64,000 nucleotides of DNA from Sphingomonas folli (GTDB lineage: Bacteria; Pseudomonadota; Alphaproteobacteria; Sphingomonadales; Sphingomonadaceae): the NCBI RefSeq assembly GCF_019429525.1, contig NZ_JAHXZL010000003.1:406463-470462 (forward strand). Reading direction: 5' to 3'. Below, piece by piece: positions 46,135-55,009 of the stretch. Numbering within the stretch: position 1 is the stretch's first letter; each line of letters opens with the position of its first letter. A model generated the notes under the pieces. That model worked only from the letters and a program-made list of their open reading frames with translations. It made no database searches and was not told the DNA's origin. The translations under genes and the position numbers were made by a program.

Positions 46135-46461
46135 TCGTCGTAATCCGCTTTGGTGGTGGTTACAAGCGAGATGCCTGCCGAAGGAAAGCGACTCATTCGG
46201 CGCTTGGCGCCTGCTCCATTGCTGATCAGTGGGTGTGCCCTGCGGCGAGTTTCAACTGGGCGAATGCCAAATTCGTAAAAAGGCAGGTGAGGACCGGGCC
46301 CCCAACACGTTGACGCCGGCTCTCCCCTCCGGCCGGCCGTTCATGTCGATGCGTCACTCCATGCCCGTTGGCGATACGACGCCGTGATGGGTGCGGATTG
46401 CGCAAGCGTAAAGTGACCTTCGCCGCGCTTTCCGCTTTCTCTCGAACCCTACAGGTCCTCA
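46135..46461. other. 327-bp non-coding stretch before IS6 copy 2
   Basis: It contains the upstream part of the HisD operon promoter region and runs to the left end of the IS element. No gene, tRNA or clear repeat was seen. Confidence 0.4.
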
Positions 46462-47296
46462 GGGTGCTGTCAGTCTAATGCGAACTCGCCTCTACACGAT
46501 GCACCTCGCCCTCGGCTCGCGTCGGATCAGCTGACGAGCGCCTGCCACTCTGCAAGCGCCGCGGAGCGGCGCTGCTTGTAGGTCTGGCGATCGACGAGGT
46601 GGCGTTCGTGGTTGAAGTGATTGTGGACGTTGGCATGGACCGAGGCGAACTTCTGTAAGGTGCGCATCTGCCGGAACCGCAGCATCGCCCGCTCTCGTCG
46701 CCTGAACGGCAGGTGCGAGTTCTCCACCCGGTTGTTGGCCCAGCGACCCACCTCCTGCTTCTCGCGGCTGCCAAGCTCGTTCAGTGCAGCACCGTAGGAG
46801 CGCAGACCATCGGTGGTGATCGCCTCGGGCGAGCCGTGGCGCTTGAGCGCCTTCTTCATGAAGGCGAGCGCTGCCTTCTTGTCGCGTGTCTTGGTGACGT
46901 AGCTCTCGAGGATCTCGCCCTCGTGATCCACCGCTCGCCACAGGTAGACCATCTCGCCGTTGAGCTTCACGTACATCTCGTCCAGGTGCCAGCGCCAATG
47001 GCGAAAGCCGCGCATGCGGCTCACCCGCTGACGCCGCACCTCGCCCCCGAACAGCGGACCAAACCTGTTCCACCACAGTCTCACCGTCTCATGGCAGATG
47101 TCGATCCCGCGCTCGAACAGCAGGTCCTCCACGTTCCGCAGCGACAGAGGGAAGCGCACGTACATCAGCACCACCAGCCGGATCACCTCAAGCGACGAGT
47201 TGAAGTAGCGGAACGGACTGGCTGGCTTGCGCGGGCGGGGCATGGCCCCTCCCCTACCTCGGCGAACGCCGCAGGTGCATTAGCTTTGACAGAGCC
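46462..47296 (-). mobile_element. IS6-family insertion sequence, copy 2 (intact)
   Basis: About 835 bp, ends GGGTGCTGTCAGTC (left) and on the minus strand GGCTCTGTCAAAGC (right). One intact transposase gene fills it. It is in the same orientation as copy 1, 20 kb away, so the two bracket the whole LacI-controlled catabolic island. No target duplication was visible. The right end lies 5 bp from the stop of the coiled-coil protein gene. Confidence 0.92.
46527..47243 (-). CDS. IS6-family transposase
   Basis: A 238-residue DDE transposase. The N-terminus (FRYFNSSLEVIRLVVLMYVRF, helix-turn-helix SLRNVEDLLFERGI) binds ends; the catalytic residues are in WHLDEMYVKL (Asp), AITTDGLRSYG (Asp) and RVENSHLPFRRRERAM (Glu). 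IS6 elements transpose replicatively and form cointegrates, which explains adjacent deletions and same-direction pairs. Intact, and so able in principle to mobilise copy 1 and the miniature elements with similar ends. Confidence 0.95.
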   Translation of the reverse strand: MPRPRKPASPFRYFNSSLEVIRLVVLMYVRFPLSLRNVEDLLFERGIDICHETVRLWWNRFGPLFGGEVRRQRVSRMRGFRHWRWHLDEMYVKLNGEMVYLWRAVDHEGEILESYVTKTRDKKAALAFMKKALKRHGSPEAITTDGLRSYGAALNELGSREKQEVGRWANNRVENSHLPFRRRERAMLRFRQMRTLQKFASVHANVHNHFNHERHLVDRQTYKQRRSAALAEWQALVS

Positions 47297-47301
47297 CTCC
47301 C

Positions 47302-48231
47302 TCAGGTCGTCAGGACGACGGGGAAGAAGCGCTCCTCTCCTTGCCAGTCTGATCCGGGGTGCTCGCCGCTTTTGTCGTATACGTCCACCTTGACCAGCAC
47401 GAACCGGACGTCCTCGTCCATGAAGGTGGTCAGTGGGAATACCTGCCGGATGCCAGGCTCGACGCTGAAGTCCCATTTGCTTGTCTCGTTGATGCGGGGT
47501 CCGTTCAGCGCGAGCCTGGAAATTCCATCCTTGCAGTCGTAGAGTTGAAGCGCTTGCTCCCCGGTCATCGTGTAGATGCGGTAGCGGACGTCCTCGAGCT
47601 TCCGAATGGTGGCACCCCGGTTCTCGGCAATGAGCCGGAGGTCCACGATGATCTTGCCGCGCTGAGGTCCATAGAAGCGGCATTCCAGGTCGAGCTGCGT
47701 CCAAGGCACGAGCGCTCGCCTGAGCTCATCCTCCGCGGCCTTCTCGAGCTTGCCGCGCACGCGGTCGGCCGCCAGCCTCTCCTCGCGTTGGGCGTCAAGC
47801 CGCGCGTCCCGCTCCTCGCGGACCAAATTGCGGAGATCCTGCCTCTCCTCGCGTCGCTTCTCCGCGCCCGCGGAGAGCTCGGAGCGATACTCCTCCAGCT
47901 GTCGGTTCAGGCCTATGCGGTACTCCTCGAGCTGTCGCGACAACGCGTTGCGGTCTCGCTCGATGTATCGGGAGAGCACGAAGCTGGCGAACGCGACAAT
48001 CAGCGCGAGAACGCCCTTGTCGAGGACAATTTTGAAGACGTCGAACGCACCGTCCCCGACCTTAGCGGGCGCTCGTGTGGAGGCATGCGCCCAGAACTGC
48101 ACGCCCAGCGAAGCGATCAATAGAGTGAGGAAAACGATCGCCATCACCGTTGCGGCGATCGCCCACTGCCGATCGGTCGGCTTCCACCCGGTTGCCTCGG
48201 AGGTCCGCTCCTCCGTCTGCTGGTCCTGCAT
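47302..48231 (-). CDS. Membrane-anchored coiled-coil protein of unknown function
   Basis: A 309-residue protein not assigned to a family. Visible parts: hydrophilic N-terminus, transmembrane helix about 24-46 (AIAATVMAIVFLTLLIASLG), second helix about 70-88 (VLDKGVLALIVAFASFVLS), a highly charged coiled coil about 92-170 rich in Glu, Arg and Leu, and a C-terminal domain of predicted beta character (LDLECRFYGPQRGKIIVDLRL). The layout suggests a membrane protein with a cytoplasmic or periplasmic scaffold. It follows the patatin gene by 162 bp on the same strand and ends 5 bp from IS6 copy 2. Confidence 0.75.
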   Translation of the reverse strand: MQDQQTEERTSEATGWKPTDRQWAIAATVMAIVFLTLLIASLGVQFWAHASTRAPAKVGDGAFDVFKIVLDKGVLALIVAFASFVLSRYIERDRNALSRQLEEYRIGLNRQLEEYRSELSAGAEKRREERQDLRNLVREERDARLDAQREERLAADRVRGKLEKAAEDELRRALVPWTQLDLECRFYGPQRGKIIVDLRLIAENRGATIRKLEDVRYRIYTMTGEQALQLYDCKDGISRLALNGPRINETSKWDFSVEPGIRQVFPLTTFMDEDVRFVLVKVDVYDKSGEHPGSDWQGEERFFPVVLTT

Positions 48232-48393
48232 CGCGCGTCTCCGCTTACGAGAGGAAGTATTTAGACAGCCGTTGCGAAGCCCGCGCCTACCACCCGTCAG
48301 TGGGATCGAGAAACCCGTCTCAACTGCCTTCGTCAGCTCTCCGGTCTGGCCCGTCCCTTGCTGGGTGCGACGCGGGCTGATTGCGCCACCTTA

Positions 48394-51300
48394 TCACGGG
48401 AGCGGTTCCAGGTCGAACGGGCGCCACGAGGGCCGGCGTCGGAGCCACCGGAACCAGCCCGGGGCGGCGTCGGGAGGCGACACCGCGAACACAGCGTCGC
48501 CGAGCAGCTGGCCGAGGCGGTAGTAGCTCTCCCACTGCGCTTCGTCAAAAAACTGGTCGGTTGTGGGCTGCTGCGGGAACTCGATGTTGGCGCTCTTGTA
48601 GCGGAGCACGTCCGGCGTCTCGGCGCCTGCGATCCGTGGCTTCACGAGGAGCAGCGTTGTCGGCGGGGTGCCCGCCTTCACGTCGCCGAGGCCGAGGTAG
48701 CGGATGCGGGCGAGCGCCGCATAGGGGCCCGAGCGGTGCTCCGCATGCGCCTCGCCGCCGAGCTGGTCGAGCGTCCCGAACGTTCTGCGCATCGCGGAGC
48801 CAGAGCCGAGCAGCCGATCGAGCTCGTCCGCGTCGACGAACTCGGTTTCCGCCTCGAAGTCGATCCTGATCTTCCGGATCAGGTTGACGAGGTCGGCAAA
48901 TGCGTAGCTCGGGTCGGCGCCGTTGTCGCAGAGGACCACGAACCGGAGCCGGCGCCGCACCAGCTCGTATGCGGCCGTGTTCTCGTAGTGCCCGCCATCG
49001 GTGAGATACCAGCGGTTCGAGTGAGTCCCCTCGTAGGCACCCCGGATTTCGCGCAGCAAGTACGACTGAACGAGATCATCCGCGCCGGCCGGAGCGGGTG
49101 TGAACTTCGCGACGGCGGACTGGTGCTGGCCGACGGCACGCCGCTCGCTGATTCTCCCGGGAAAGGGCGAGTCCCACCAGTATCCAAGTCTGAGATTGGA
49201 CAGGCCCGCGAGCAGCGAGAAGCCTATGCTGCTGAGCTGCCCCATCCCGGTCGAGAAGGCCGCCCCAGATATACCCATCCAGGTGGACACCGGGAGCTGC
49301 TCGCCTTGAAAGAGCGAGAACGCGACCGCCCTGTCGGAGGGGCTGCGCGTAGTGAAGACGTAACCGGCCGGCGAGATGCTCAGGGATTTGCCCTTGCGAT
49401 CCCTCTGCACGACGCGTGATGAGCGGCTGGTGGTCTCGTTGATTGTGACATTGATTAGGTGGAGCGGCGCCAGCACGGACGCGTGGTGGTATGCGGCGAG
49501 CTCAATCTCGTCGTTCGCCAGCTCCAGGTCCGGGGCCGTGCCGCCCGCTATGCGCTCGACGTTGGACGCTCCCAGATAAGCCTTTCTCAGACGACCCGCG
49601 TAAAAGAATGCGAGCGACGACTGGTTGAGAAATCCGTGGAAGCGTCCGAGAGTAAGTGCGACCAGGAGAGCGAGCCCGGCGAGGATCGCCGGGTTCAGCC
49701 ATCCCATTCCTTCCGGCGTGCCCCAGGTGGTCGCCGCGCCGTTGGTCGCAACGGGGGCGCCATGCCAGACGAGCGCGTAAGACAGCGCCGACCACGCGCT
49801 TAGCAGCGCACCCAGCAGGAAAACGCCGATCGCCAGCGACAGGGCCTGAGCGAACCGTCTGACCAGGGCTGCGATCAAAGGCCAGTCGGGCAGTGAGCCC
49901 TTGTCCATGCGCTTAAGCAACCAGCGCACGGCGGGAATGAGGGCGACCGACGCGGAACCGAACACCGCCGCGCTGAGGCGGTCGCTACCGGTCGGAAGGT
50001 CTCCGAGCAGGAGGTGGTAGATGATCCGTCCCATGTCGTCGGCGAGGGCGAGCGCAGCCAGCAGGAGCACCGCCTGCGTGCCCTTCAGCAGCCAGCGCGA
50101 CAGCTTAGTGCGAATCCTGTTCTCCTGCGCGAGAATCGCCGCGGCGTCGTCCGACCGCGGGCGGTCCTGCACGTCGACGTCCTCCTCCCGGCTGTTCCGC
50201 CAGAGAGCGGCCGCATAGGCGAGCGGTGCGCCCGCCCCGGAGGCGCCTAGGAGCCCGAACGCGAGCGCGGTAAGGTCGGCGCGGCCGGCGAAGCGGACGC
50301 CCAGCGCGCCCACCACTGCCAGCAGAATGGCTATGCCCGTCGTGCCACTGAGTAGGCGCAGGAGACGACGGCGCGGAACCCGCGAGCCATTGCGGGTGAG
50401 CCAGTATCCCCATGCTACCGGGCCGGTCCAGAGCGGCACGAGGACCAACGCCGCGAACCACAGCCAGCTCGCGCCCAGCAGCGGGCCCGTGGTGCGTGCG
50501 GCCGCTTGCGGGCGTGGGGCGTAGGCAGCGGCCTTGCGGCAGCGCAGTCTGAGATCCCCTTCCACGTTGCGCATCTCGACGGAGCAGCTCTCCGCGGCGA
50601 TGACCTTCGGTGAAGCGGCCGACCTCGTGGTCAGGACCGCCTCGTGAAGGTTCCGGACGGACGGCCAGGGCAGCGCGGCCCGGGGAAGCTGCACTAGGAG
50701 GAAGAGGCCCAGCAGCGCGACGCCGGTCACGAGTGCCACGGCGGCCCAGTTCCTGACGGCGATCAAGGCGGCGTAGAGGTTGTCGCTCGGGCCGTTCGGA
50801 CTGAGGAAGCTGCCACCTTGCCTGAGCTGCTCGACGGCCGAACGCCCGATGTTGCTGCCAAGGGGATCGGCCCCGAGGCTGGTGGCGCGCGCCATGCACC
50901 ACTCTTCGACCTTCTCGCTCTCGAGCGCGGCGTTTGCGCCGCGCATCGGCGTGGGCACGAAGAGGCTGCGATAGAAGGCGCCGGCGTAGCCACCGCCCGA
51001 CACGGTGGAGAGATAGTCCACCCGGTGCAGTACGCCCGCTCGGCTCATGGCCCGCAGCACGCCGAGGCTGAACGTAGCGCTTCGGATGCCGCCGCCCGAC
51101 AGGGCTACTCCGACTTCGTACCCAGGCCGCTTGGAGTCGAACCACTCCTGTAACGTCAGCCACGCCCATCGCAGATCCACGAGCTCCCGCTCGTGAGCGC
51201 GCACCTCCTCCCACGTCCGATCGGGGAGATCCGATCTGGAGACAGATCGGCTGGAGCGCGGACTAAGAAGGCCCCTCCATATCGGAGATTTCGGCTGCGT

Positions 51301-51399
51301 CACCTCTGAGGTCGTGCCGGATTTACCACTTGAGGCTTTGGTCCGGTAGCCCGTCGCGGTGACGGATGCCGACGGGGGCGCCGTCACCCCCTCGCTCAT
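48394..51399 (-). CDS. Patatin-like phospholipase with multi-pass membrane insert
   Basis: A 1001-residue protein. The patatin oxyanion loop SGGGIRS is at residues 101-107 and the nucleophile Ser in STVSGGGYAG at 131-140; the catalytic Asp motif DGGHYEN lies near residue 800. Between the two halves are about six hydrophobic helices (for example WAAVALVTGVALLGLFLLV and AILAGLALLVALTLG), so the lipase fold is split by a membrane domain. The end has the segment EFPQQPTTDQFFDEAQWESY. It would hydrolyse lipid acyl esters at the membrane. Its ATG overlaps the stop of the unknown gene upstream (ATGA). Role unknown; defence, membrane remodelling and toxin functions are all possible. Confidence 0.87.
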   Translation of the reverse strand: MSEGVTAPPSASVTATGYRTKASSGKSGTTSEVTQPKSPIWRGLLSPRSSRSVSRSDLPDRTWEEVRAHERELVDLRWAWLTLQEWFDSKRPGYEVGVALSGGGIRSATFSLGVLRAMSRAGVLHRVDYLSTVSGGGYAGAFYRSLFVPTPMRGANAALESEKVEEWCMARATSLGADPLGSNIGRSAVEQLRQGGSFLSPNGPSDNLYAALIAVRNWAAVALVTGVALLGLFLLVQLPRAALPWPSVRNLHEAVLTTRSAASPKVIAAESCSVEMRNVEGDLRLRCRKAAAYAPRPQAAARTTGPLLGASWLWFAALVLVPLWTGPVAWGYWLTRNGSRVPRRRLLRLLSGTTGIAILLAVVGALGVRFAGRADLTALAFGLLGASGAGAPLAYAAALWRNSREEDVDVQDRPRSDDAAAILAQENRIRTKLSRWLLKGTQAVLLLAALALADDMGRIIYHLLLGDLPTGSDRLSAAVFGSASVALIPAVRWLLKRMDKGSLPDWPLIAALVRRFAQALSLAIGVFLLGALLSAWSALSYALVWHGAPVATNGAATTWGTPEGMGWLNPAILAGLALLVALTLGRFHGFLNQSSLAFFYAGRLRKAYLGASNVERIAGGTAPDLELANDEIELAAYHHASVLAPLHLINVTINETTSRSSRVVQRDRKGKSLSISPAGYVFTTRSPSDRAVAFSLFQGEQLPVSTWMGISGAAFSTGMGQLSSIGFSLLAGLSNLRLGYWWDSPFPGRISERRAVGQHQSAVAKFTPAPAGADDLVQSYLLREIRGAYEGTHSNRWYLTDGGHYENTAAYELVRRRLRFVVLCDNGADPSYAFADLVNLIRKIRIDFEAETEFVDADELDRLLGSGSAMRRTFGTLDQLGGEAHAEHRSGPYAALARIRYLGLGDVKAGTPPTTLLLVKPRIAGAETPDVLRYKSANIEFPQQPTTDQFFDEAQWESYYRLGQLLGDAVFAVSPPDAAPGWFRWLRRRPSWRPFDLEPLP

Positions 51400-52202
51400 T
51401 TGACCACCTCCTCTGTGTGGGTGGTGGCCCGCTCACTCGTCGTCTCTTGGAGGTTGAGCAGCTGCCGGACCAAGGGTAAGACCTGTGTGCTGCGCCCACC
51501 AGTGTCTTTGAGTCTGCCTTCGGAACTGCCTGGAACGTAGTGGGGCCGCTCGTCGAAGCTGGTGTGAACGAATGTGTTGGCCGGCCGCTCGCTCATGACC
51601 GCCAGGATCGGGATGTCCGAGCCGCCCGGCCGGAAAAGCATGTACCTCGGACTGGTGCCCCGGAAGTACCCGCTCAGCAAGTAGATTAACCCGCTGACCG
51701 ACCGAAGCGTCACCGGAACGTCCACGGTAAGCGTCGTACCTCCCGTCCTGGGGGTACCGGTCGCTACCGTGCTGTCGTCGCCGTCGGTCGTCAGATAGAG
51801 GATCTGCAGAGCTGGCAGAACGGCGACGAGCGCGGCCTTTCTACGCGCGCTCCGCCTCTTGCCCGTGGTACCGCCCTCAGCTGCCAGCCTTCTCTCCTCG
51901 GCAGCCTCTGCATCGCACCGCCCCGCCTCACCCTGCTCGAGATCGTTAGAAACGCGTGGCACAGCGAGCGCGTCGGCCGTTCGCCTGCGCCACCTTATCC
52001 AGCGCTCCTCGCCGGGTTGGGGTGGGTCGTAGGCATCGACCATCAGCTTGTCGCCGTCGCTAGCGATTAGATCCTGGCCTCTCGGCTGCTCGAGGGCGAG
52101 ACGATTGGGCCAACATGCGCAATTCGGGGCAACGAGCGCCATAGTAAAGTGGCGCCCGGCGGCACCGGCAGGCAAGATTTCGCAAAGAATAGCCTTGGAC
52201 AT
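51396..52202 (-). CDS. Unknown protein co-translated with patatin
   Basis: A 268-residue protein from ATG 52202 (MSKAILCEILPAG). I do not recognise a family. It has a Cys-containing N-terminal beta-like stretch, a charged middle (residues about 95-125, rich in Arg, Glu, Ala), then a hydrophobic beta-like stretch (VAVLPALQILYLTTDGD) and a segment SVSGLIYLLSGYFRG followed by FRPGGSDIPILAVM. The latter part resembles the shape of a protein reporting on secretion or of a lipid-linked partner, but nothing definite. Its stop overlaps the patatin start, so the two are made together and probably interact. Confidence 0.7.
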   Translation of the reverse strand: MSKAILCEILPAGAAGRHFTMALVAPNCACWPNRLALEQPRGQDLIASDGDKLMVDAYDPPQPGEERWIRWRRRTADALAVPRVSNDLEQGEAGRCDAEAAEERRLAAEGGTTGKRRSARRKAALVAVLPALQILYLTTDGDDSTVATGTPRTGGTTLTVDVPVTLRSVSGLIYLLSGYFRGTSPRYMLFRPGGSDIPILAVMSERPANTFVHTSFDERPHYVPGSSEGRLKDTGGRSTQVLPLVRQLLNLQETTSERATTHTEEVVK

Positions 52203-52434
52203 GGAGCGATCATCTGCGCCTTGTAGACAACTTGGAATGCGAAGCGTCACCCGCGATCAATATGGTGACTTGAGCCTGCATCGTCCGCCCCACCATCCGC
52301 CCTATTGGCGGCATAACCAGGAACTAAAGAGGTCGCGTGCGAAGCCACATATACTTGCTTCGACGCTGCGGCAAGTAGACTTTGCGCAATCCGTCGTTGA
52401 AGTCCAGCGAAGGCCGCAGCTGGCGGTGCAGGCC

Positions 52435-53901
52435 TCACGGTCCGCGCTGCAAGAAGCTTATCGACGGCGCGAAGAAGTAGTCGCCCCCTTTAAGCGACAC
52501 GCATGGCGCGAAGTCGTACTCGGCGTCCCGCTTGGTGCTCGCATCGTGCCACATCATGTGCGCGGAAGTGCGATTGCGCGTCTGCGCGATGGGCGGATCG
52601 ACTCCGGTGTTCTCGTGCTGGAACTCGGGGTTGTTCGCCCACGCGGACTGCGTGAACTCGAACTGCTCGCTGATGTCCGCCATGTAGGCCATGAACAATA
52701 GGCCTACGTCGCGCTCCGGCCTGTCGTCCTCAGGAAAATCCGCCCCGTTCGGTCGTTTGGCGCGGTGCCCGTAGGTGATGCCACGCCGCGCCATGAGGCG
52801 GCTGCGCTCTGCTTCGCCATCGTGTGATCGAGGGTTCGTCTTTCGGACGTGCGCTTTGAAAGGGCAGCGCGCGGCTGCCGGGTTCGGATCGCCGTCGTAG
52901 TTGAAGTCGTTGATCGGATCGCCGCCTGCCGGCTCCGCCAACAGGCCGACCGGCGTGCCGTCCTCGAAGCGGCCGATCACCATCGCCCCCGCCCGTTCGG
53001 GGTCCATGCCCGGGAACTTGCCGGCGAGTTCAAGCTCCTGCGCCTTGAAGCGCTTCACGTTCTGCTCGAGCTTTCGGTAGACGAAGTAGCTGCCGCTCGC
53101 GACCTCGGTGCAGTGCGAAGGATCCGCCTGGATGAACTGCGAGGGCGCGAAGCGCGGCGACCATCTCGCGTGCGGCTCGGCGTCGAGATCCTCTTCGAGG
53201 AACAGCGGCTGGCTCCTGCCGTCGACGTAGCCGAAGTGCTCGATCCCTTCACCCTTGGGATTGCCGCCGCTAGACTGACGACGGCGCTGCGCCAGTCCCT
53301 TGTCGATGCCCAAAACTCGACAGCCGGATCCGTTCAGTACGCGCTGCACGGCGAAGATGCTGGCGTCCACCATCTCGGCACTGTCGTCCGCCACGAGCAG
53401 CATGGCGTCCGGTTCCGGGTTGGCCTGGCTCCACGGGCCTCCGTGATCCCATTGCGAGGGATCGGCATCGCCGAGCGGCGGAAAGTCGACCGGTATGCCC
53501 TTGAACCGAAGAGATGGCAGCTTGCCTCTAGCGCGCATGCCGGCGCGAAAGGCGGCGTCCCCCGGCACCTTGCCGTCGTCGACACCGAGCTTCGCATAGG
53601 CACCTCGGGCCAGGAAGACGCAAACGATTCGGCCGCCGCTTACGCCGGTGAGCTTGAACGCCTCCGCGGCGCGGAGCTGGTCGAGCGCCGACGTGGTAAG
53701 GAACGAAAGCCTGCGGAGCAGCTCCGCGATCTGGTCGCGCGACATGCCGCCGAAGCCGAGGAAGATGTTCGCGGTGTGATCGCGGCCATGACCCTTAAGT
53801 ATGTTGGCCTGCAGATCGGAAAGGAAGGCGAGGAGGGACGCGTTCTGGTCCCAGTCCCGCCAGCGCACTGGCTTTGACAGAATGTCGTCTAGCTTGAACA
53901 C
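52435..53901 (-). CDS. DyP-type heme peroxidase
   Basis: A 488-residue dye-decolorising peroxidase. The opening LSDLQANILKGHGRDH, the GxxDG motif in HFGYVDGRSQPLF (distal Asp), and the heme-ligand region CPFKAHVRKTNPR (proximal His) are in family order; length fits the larger C/D-type enzymes. It lacks a signal peptide or Tat motif. I chose the GTG at 53901 because GGGGGAGATG precedes it at good spacing; an ATG at 53931 is the alternative. It uses peroxide to oxidise dyes, phenols or lipids. It is the first gene before the unknown protein and patatin (233-bp gap), in the same direction. Confidence 0.88.
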   Translation of the reverse strand: MFKLDDILSKPVRWRDWDQNASLLAFLSDLQANILKGHGRDHTANIFLGFGGMSRDQIAELLRRLSFLTTSALDQLRAAEAFKLTGVSGGRIVCVFLARGAYAKLGVDDGKVPGDAAFRAGMRARGKLPSLRFKGIPVDFPPLGDADPSQWDHGGPWSQANPEPDAMLLVADDSAEMVDASIFAVQRVLNGSGCRVLGIDKGLAQRRRQSSGGNPKGEGIEHFGYVDGRSQPLFLEEDLDAEPHARWSPRFAPSQFIQADPSHCTEVASGSYFVYRKLEQNVKRFKAQELELAGKFPGMDPERAGAMVIGRFEDGTPVGLLAEPAGGDPINDFNYDGDPNPAAARCPFKAHVRKTNPRSHDGEAERSRLMARRGITYGHRAKRPNGADFPEDDRPERDVGLLFMAYMADISEQFEFTQSAWANNPEFQHENTGVDPPIAQTRNRTSAHMMWHDASTKRDAEYDFAPCVSLKGGDYFFAPSISFLQRGP

Positions 53902-54201
53902 TGCACATCTCCCCCAAACGTCCGTGGACATCAGCGCGAACAGTGCGACCCATTCCGCTGAGCATCATCCTGCGCGAAAGGTGCCATACTGGAGATTCAA
54001 TATATATTACCAAATTTAGAGCGTCATATTCTATTATTAGAGACACTCATCCTTGACCCGCCTGTAGCTCTTTCCTGATCCGGCTGATTTGCCGCAATGG
54101 TTTTCTATTTCGGAGCCGCAGCGTGGCTAGCGGTACTGCTTTAAGCGTATTAAGAGCTGCTTCTTTGACACCATGCCGAAGCTGCCTTCACCCGCGAGCG
54201 C
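53902..54201. other. 300-bp AT-richer spacer
   Basis: Non-coding, with a marked AT-rich part around 53990-54050 unlike the GC-rich neighbours. It presumably carries the DyP operon promoter and the 3' region of the next minus-strand gene. No clear boxes or repeats were found. Confidence 0.4.
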
Positions 54202-54663
54202 TTAACAGTTCACGGGCGCCGACTCACCTGGCGCCGGGTCCGGCCCGAGGGAACAGTAGAGGTAAGTACCGGCCGCGGCTATGCCGATGACGATCAGTCC
54301 GCCGATGACAACGCCTGCAAACTCCTTCGGCGGCTCAACCTGAGAAGGTAAAGGCGCGCCTAGGATGATTTCGCGCGCCGGCGGCGCGGCCGCTAAGTCC
54401 GTAGTGAGCTTAACGAGCGCAGCCCGGCCCTCAGGGTTAGCAATCACTGAAGGCACAGCGTGCGCCAAGTGCTCCCCCAAGTGAGCAAATGCCTCTCCGC
54501 TGCGGGGCTTTGGCCCGCTAGTGATTGCCTCGCGCAGCAGCGCCTGAAGCACACTTACCTCCTTGGGGTTGCGTTCGTACAAGCTAGAAAGGGTGCTCAG
54601 CACACCAGTAAGAAGCATTGGGTTAGCTAAAAATTCTTCATTGTTGACCGCTTGAGTCGCCAT
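54202..54663 (-). CDS. Small tail-anchored membrane protein, unknown
   Basis: A 153-residue protein from ATG 54663 (MATQAVNNEEFLANPML). The first 110 residues look helical and soluble (LLTGVLSTLSSLYERNPKEV, HLGEHLAHAVPSVI), and residues about 121-143 form one transmembrane helix (FAGVVIGGLIVIGIAAAGTYLY), leaving a short Pro/Cys tail. No family recognised. Separate from the DyP operon by 300 bp. Upstream it has an AT-rich promoter region with a perfect 18-bp palindrome centred about 56 bp before the start. Confidence 0.65.
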   Translation of the reverse strand: MATQAVNNEEFLANPMLLTGVLSTLSSLYERNPKEVSVLQALLREAITSGPKPRSGEAFAHLGEHLAHAVPSVIANPEGRAALVKLTTDLAAAPPAREIILGAPLPSQVEPPKEFAGVVIGGLIVIGIAAAGTYLYCSLGPDPAPGESAPVNC

Positions 54664-54710
54664 GTCCGCATTCCTCGACTCACATTGATATCTAAAAAAT
54701 AAACTACACA

Positions 54711-54728
54711 TTTTTGTGCGCACAAAAA
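54711..54728. promoter_or_regulatory. Perfect 18-bp palindrome upstream of small membrane protein
   Basis: TTTTTGTGCGCACAAAAA is fully self-complementary and lies 48 bp upstream of the 54663 start in AT-rich DNA. It looks like an operator for a dimeric regulator; being bracketed by A and T runs it could also be a hairpin terminator, though no gene end faces it. Confidence 0.55.
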
Positions 54729-55009
54729 GTGAGAAAACTTACGACATGCGCACACCGGAGCTTCGCTCAGACATTAGGCGCAAATGGCGATGCAAATTTG
54801 TACAATAGCTGAAAGACGCGGATCCGCGTCAACGCGTAGCTTGCGTTCGAACCTTTGATAGAAGCGCGAACATCTACGGGCCGCCAAAGGCCTCTCGGGC
54901 AGCCTTGATGACGGCTTTCGTTACGCGCGCTCACCCGGAATAGAGAGAGGCAGCAGCGTTGATCCACGTAAGCGACGAGTTTTTGCGGACTGGATGCTTT
55001 GGATTAGAG
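54729..55009. other. 281-bp region without supported gene
   Basis: Between the palindrome and the recognisable IS5 debris. Short frames are present but none is convincing; part may be further decayed transposase sequence. Confidence 0.35.

Noticed and set aside
26049..47296. Classical composite transposon with target duplications
   Set aside because: No matching 8-bp flanks were found at the outer or inner ends; the IS6 pseudo-compound model does not require them at both ends, so only that weaker claim is kept.
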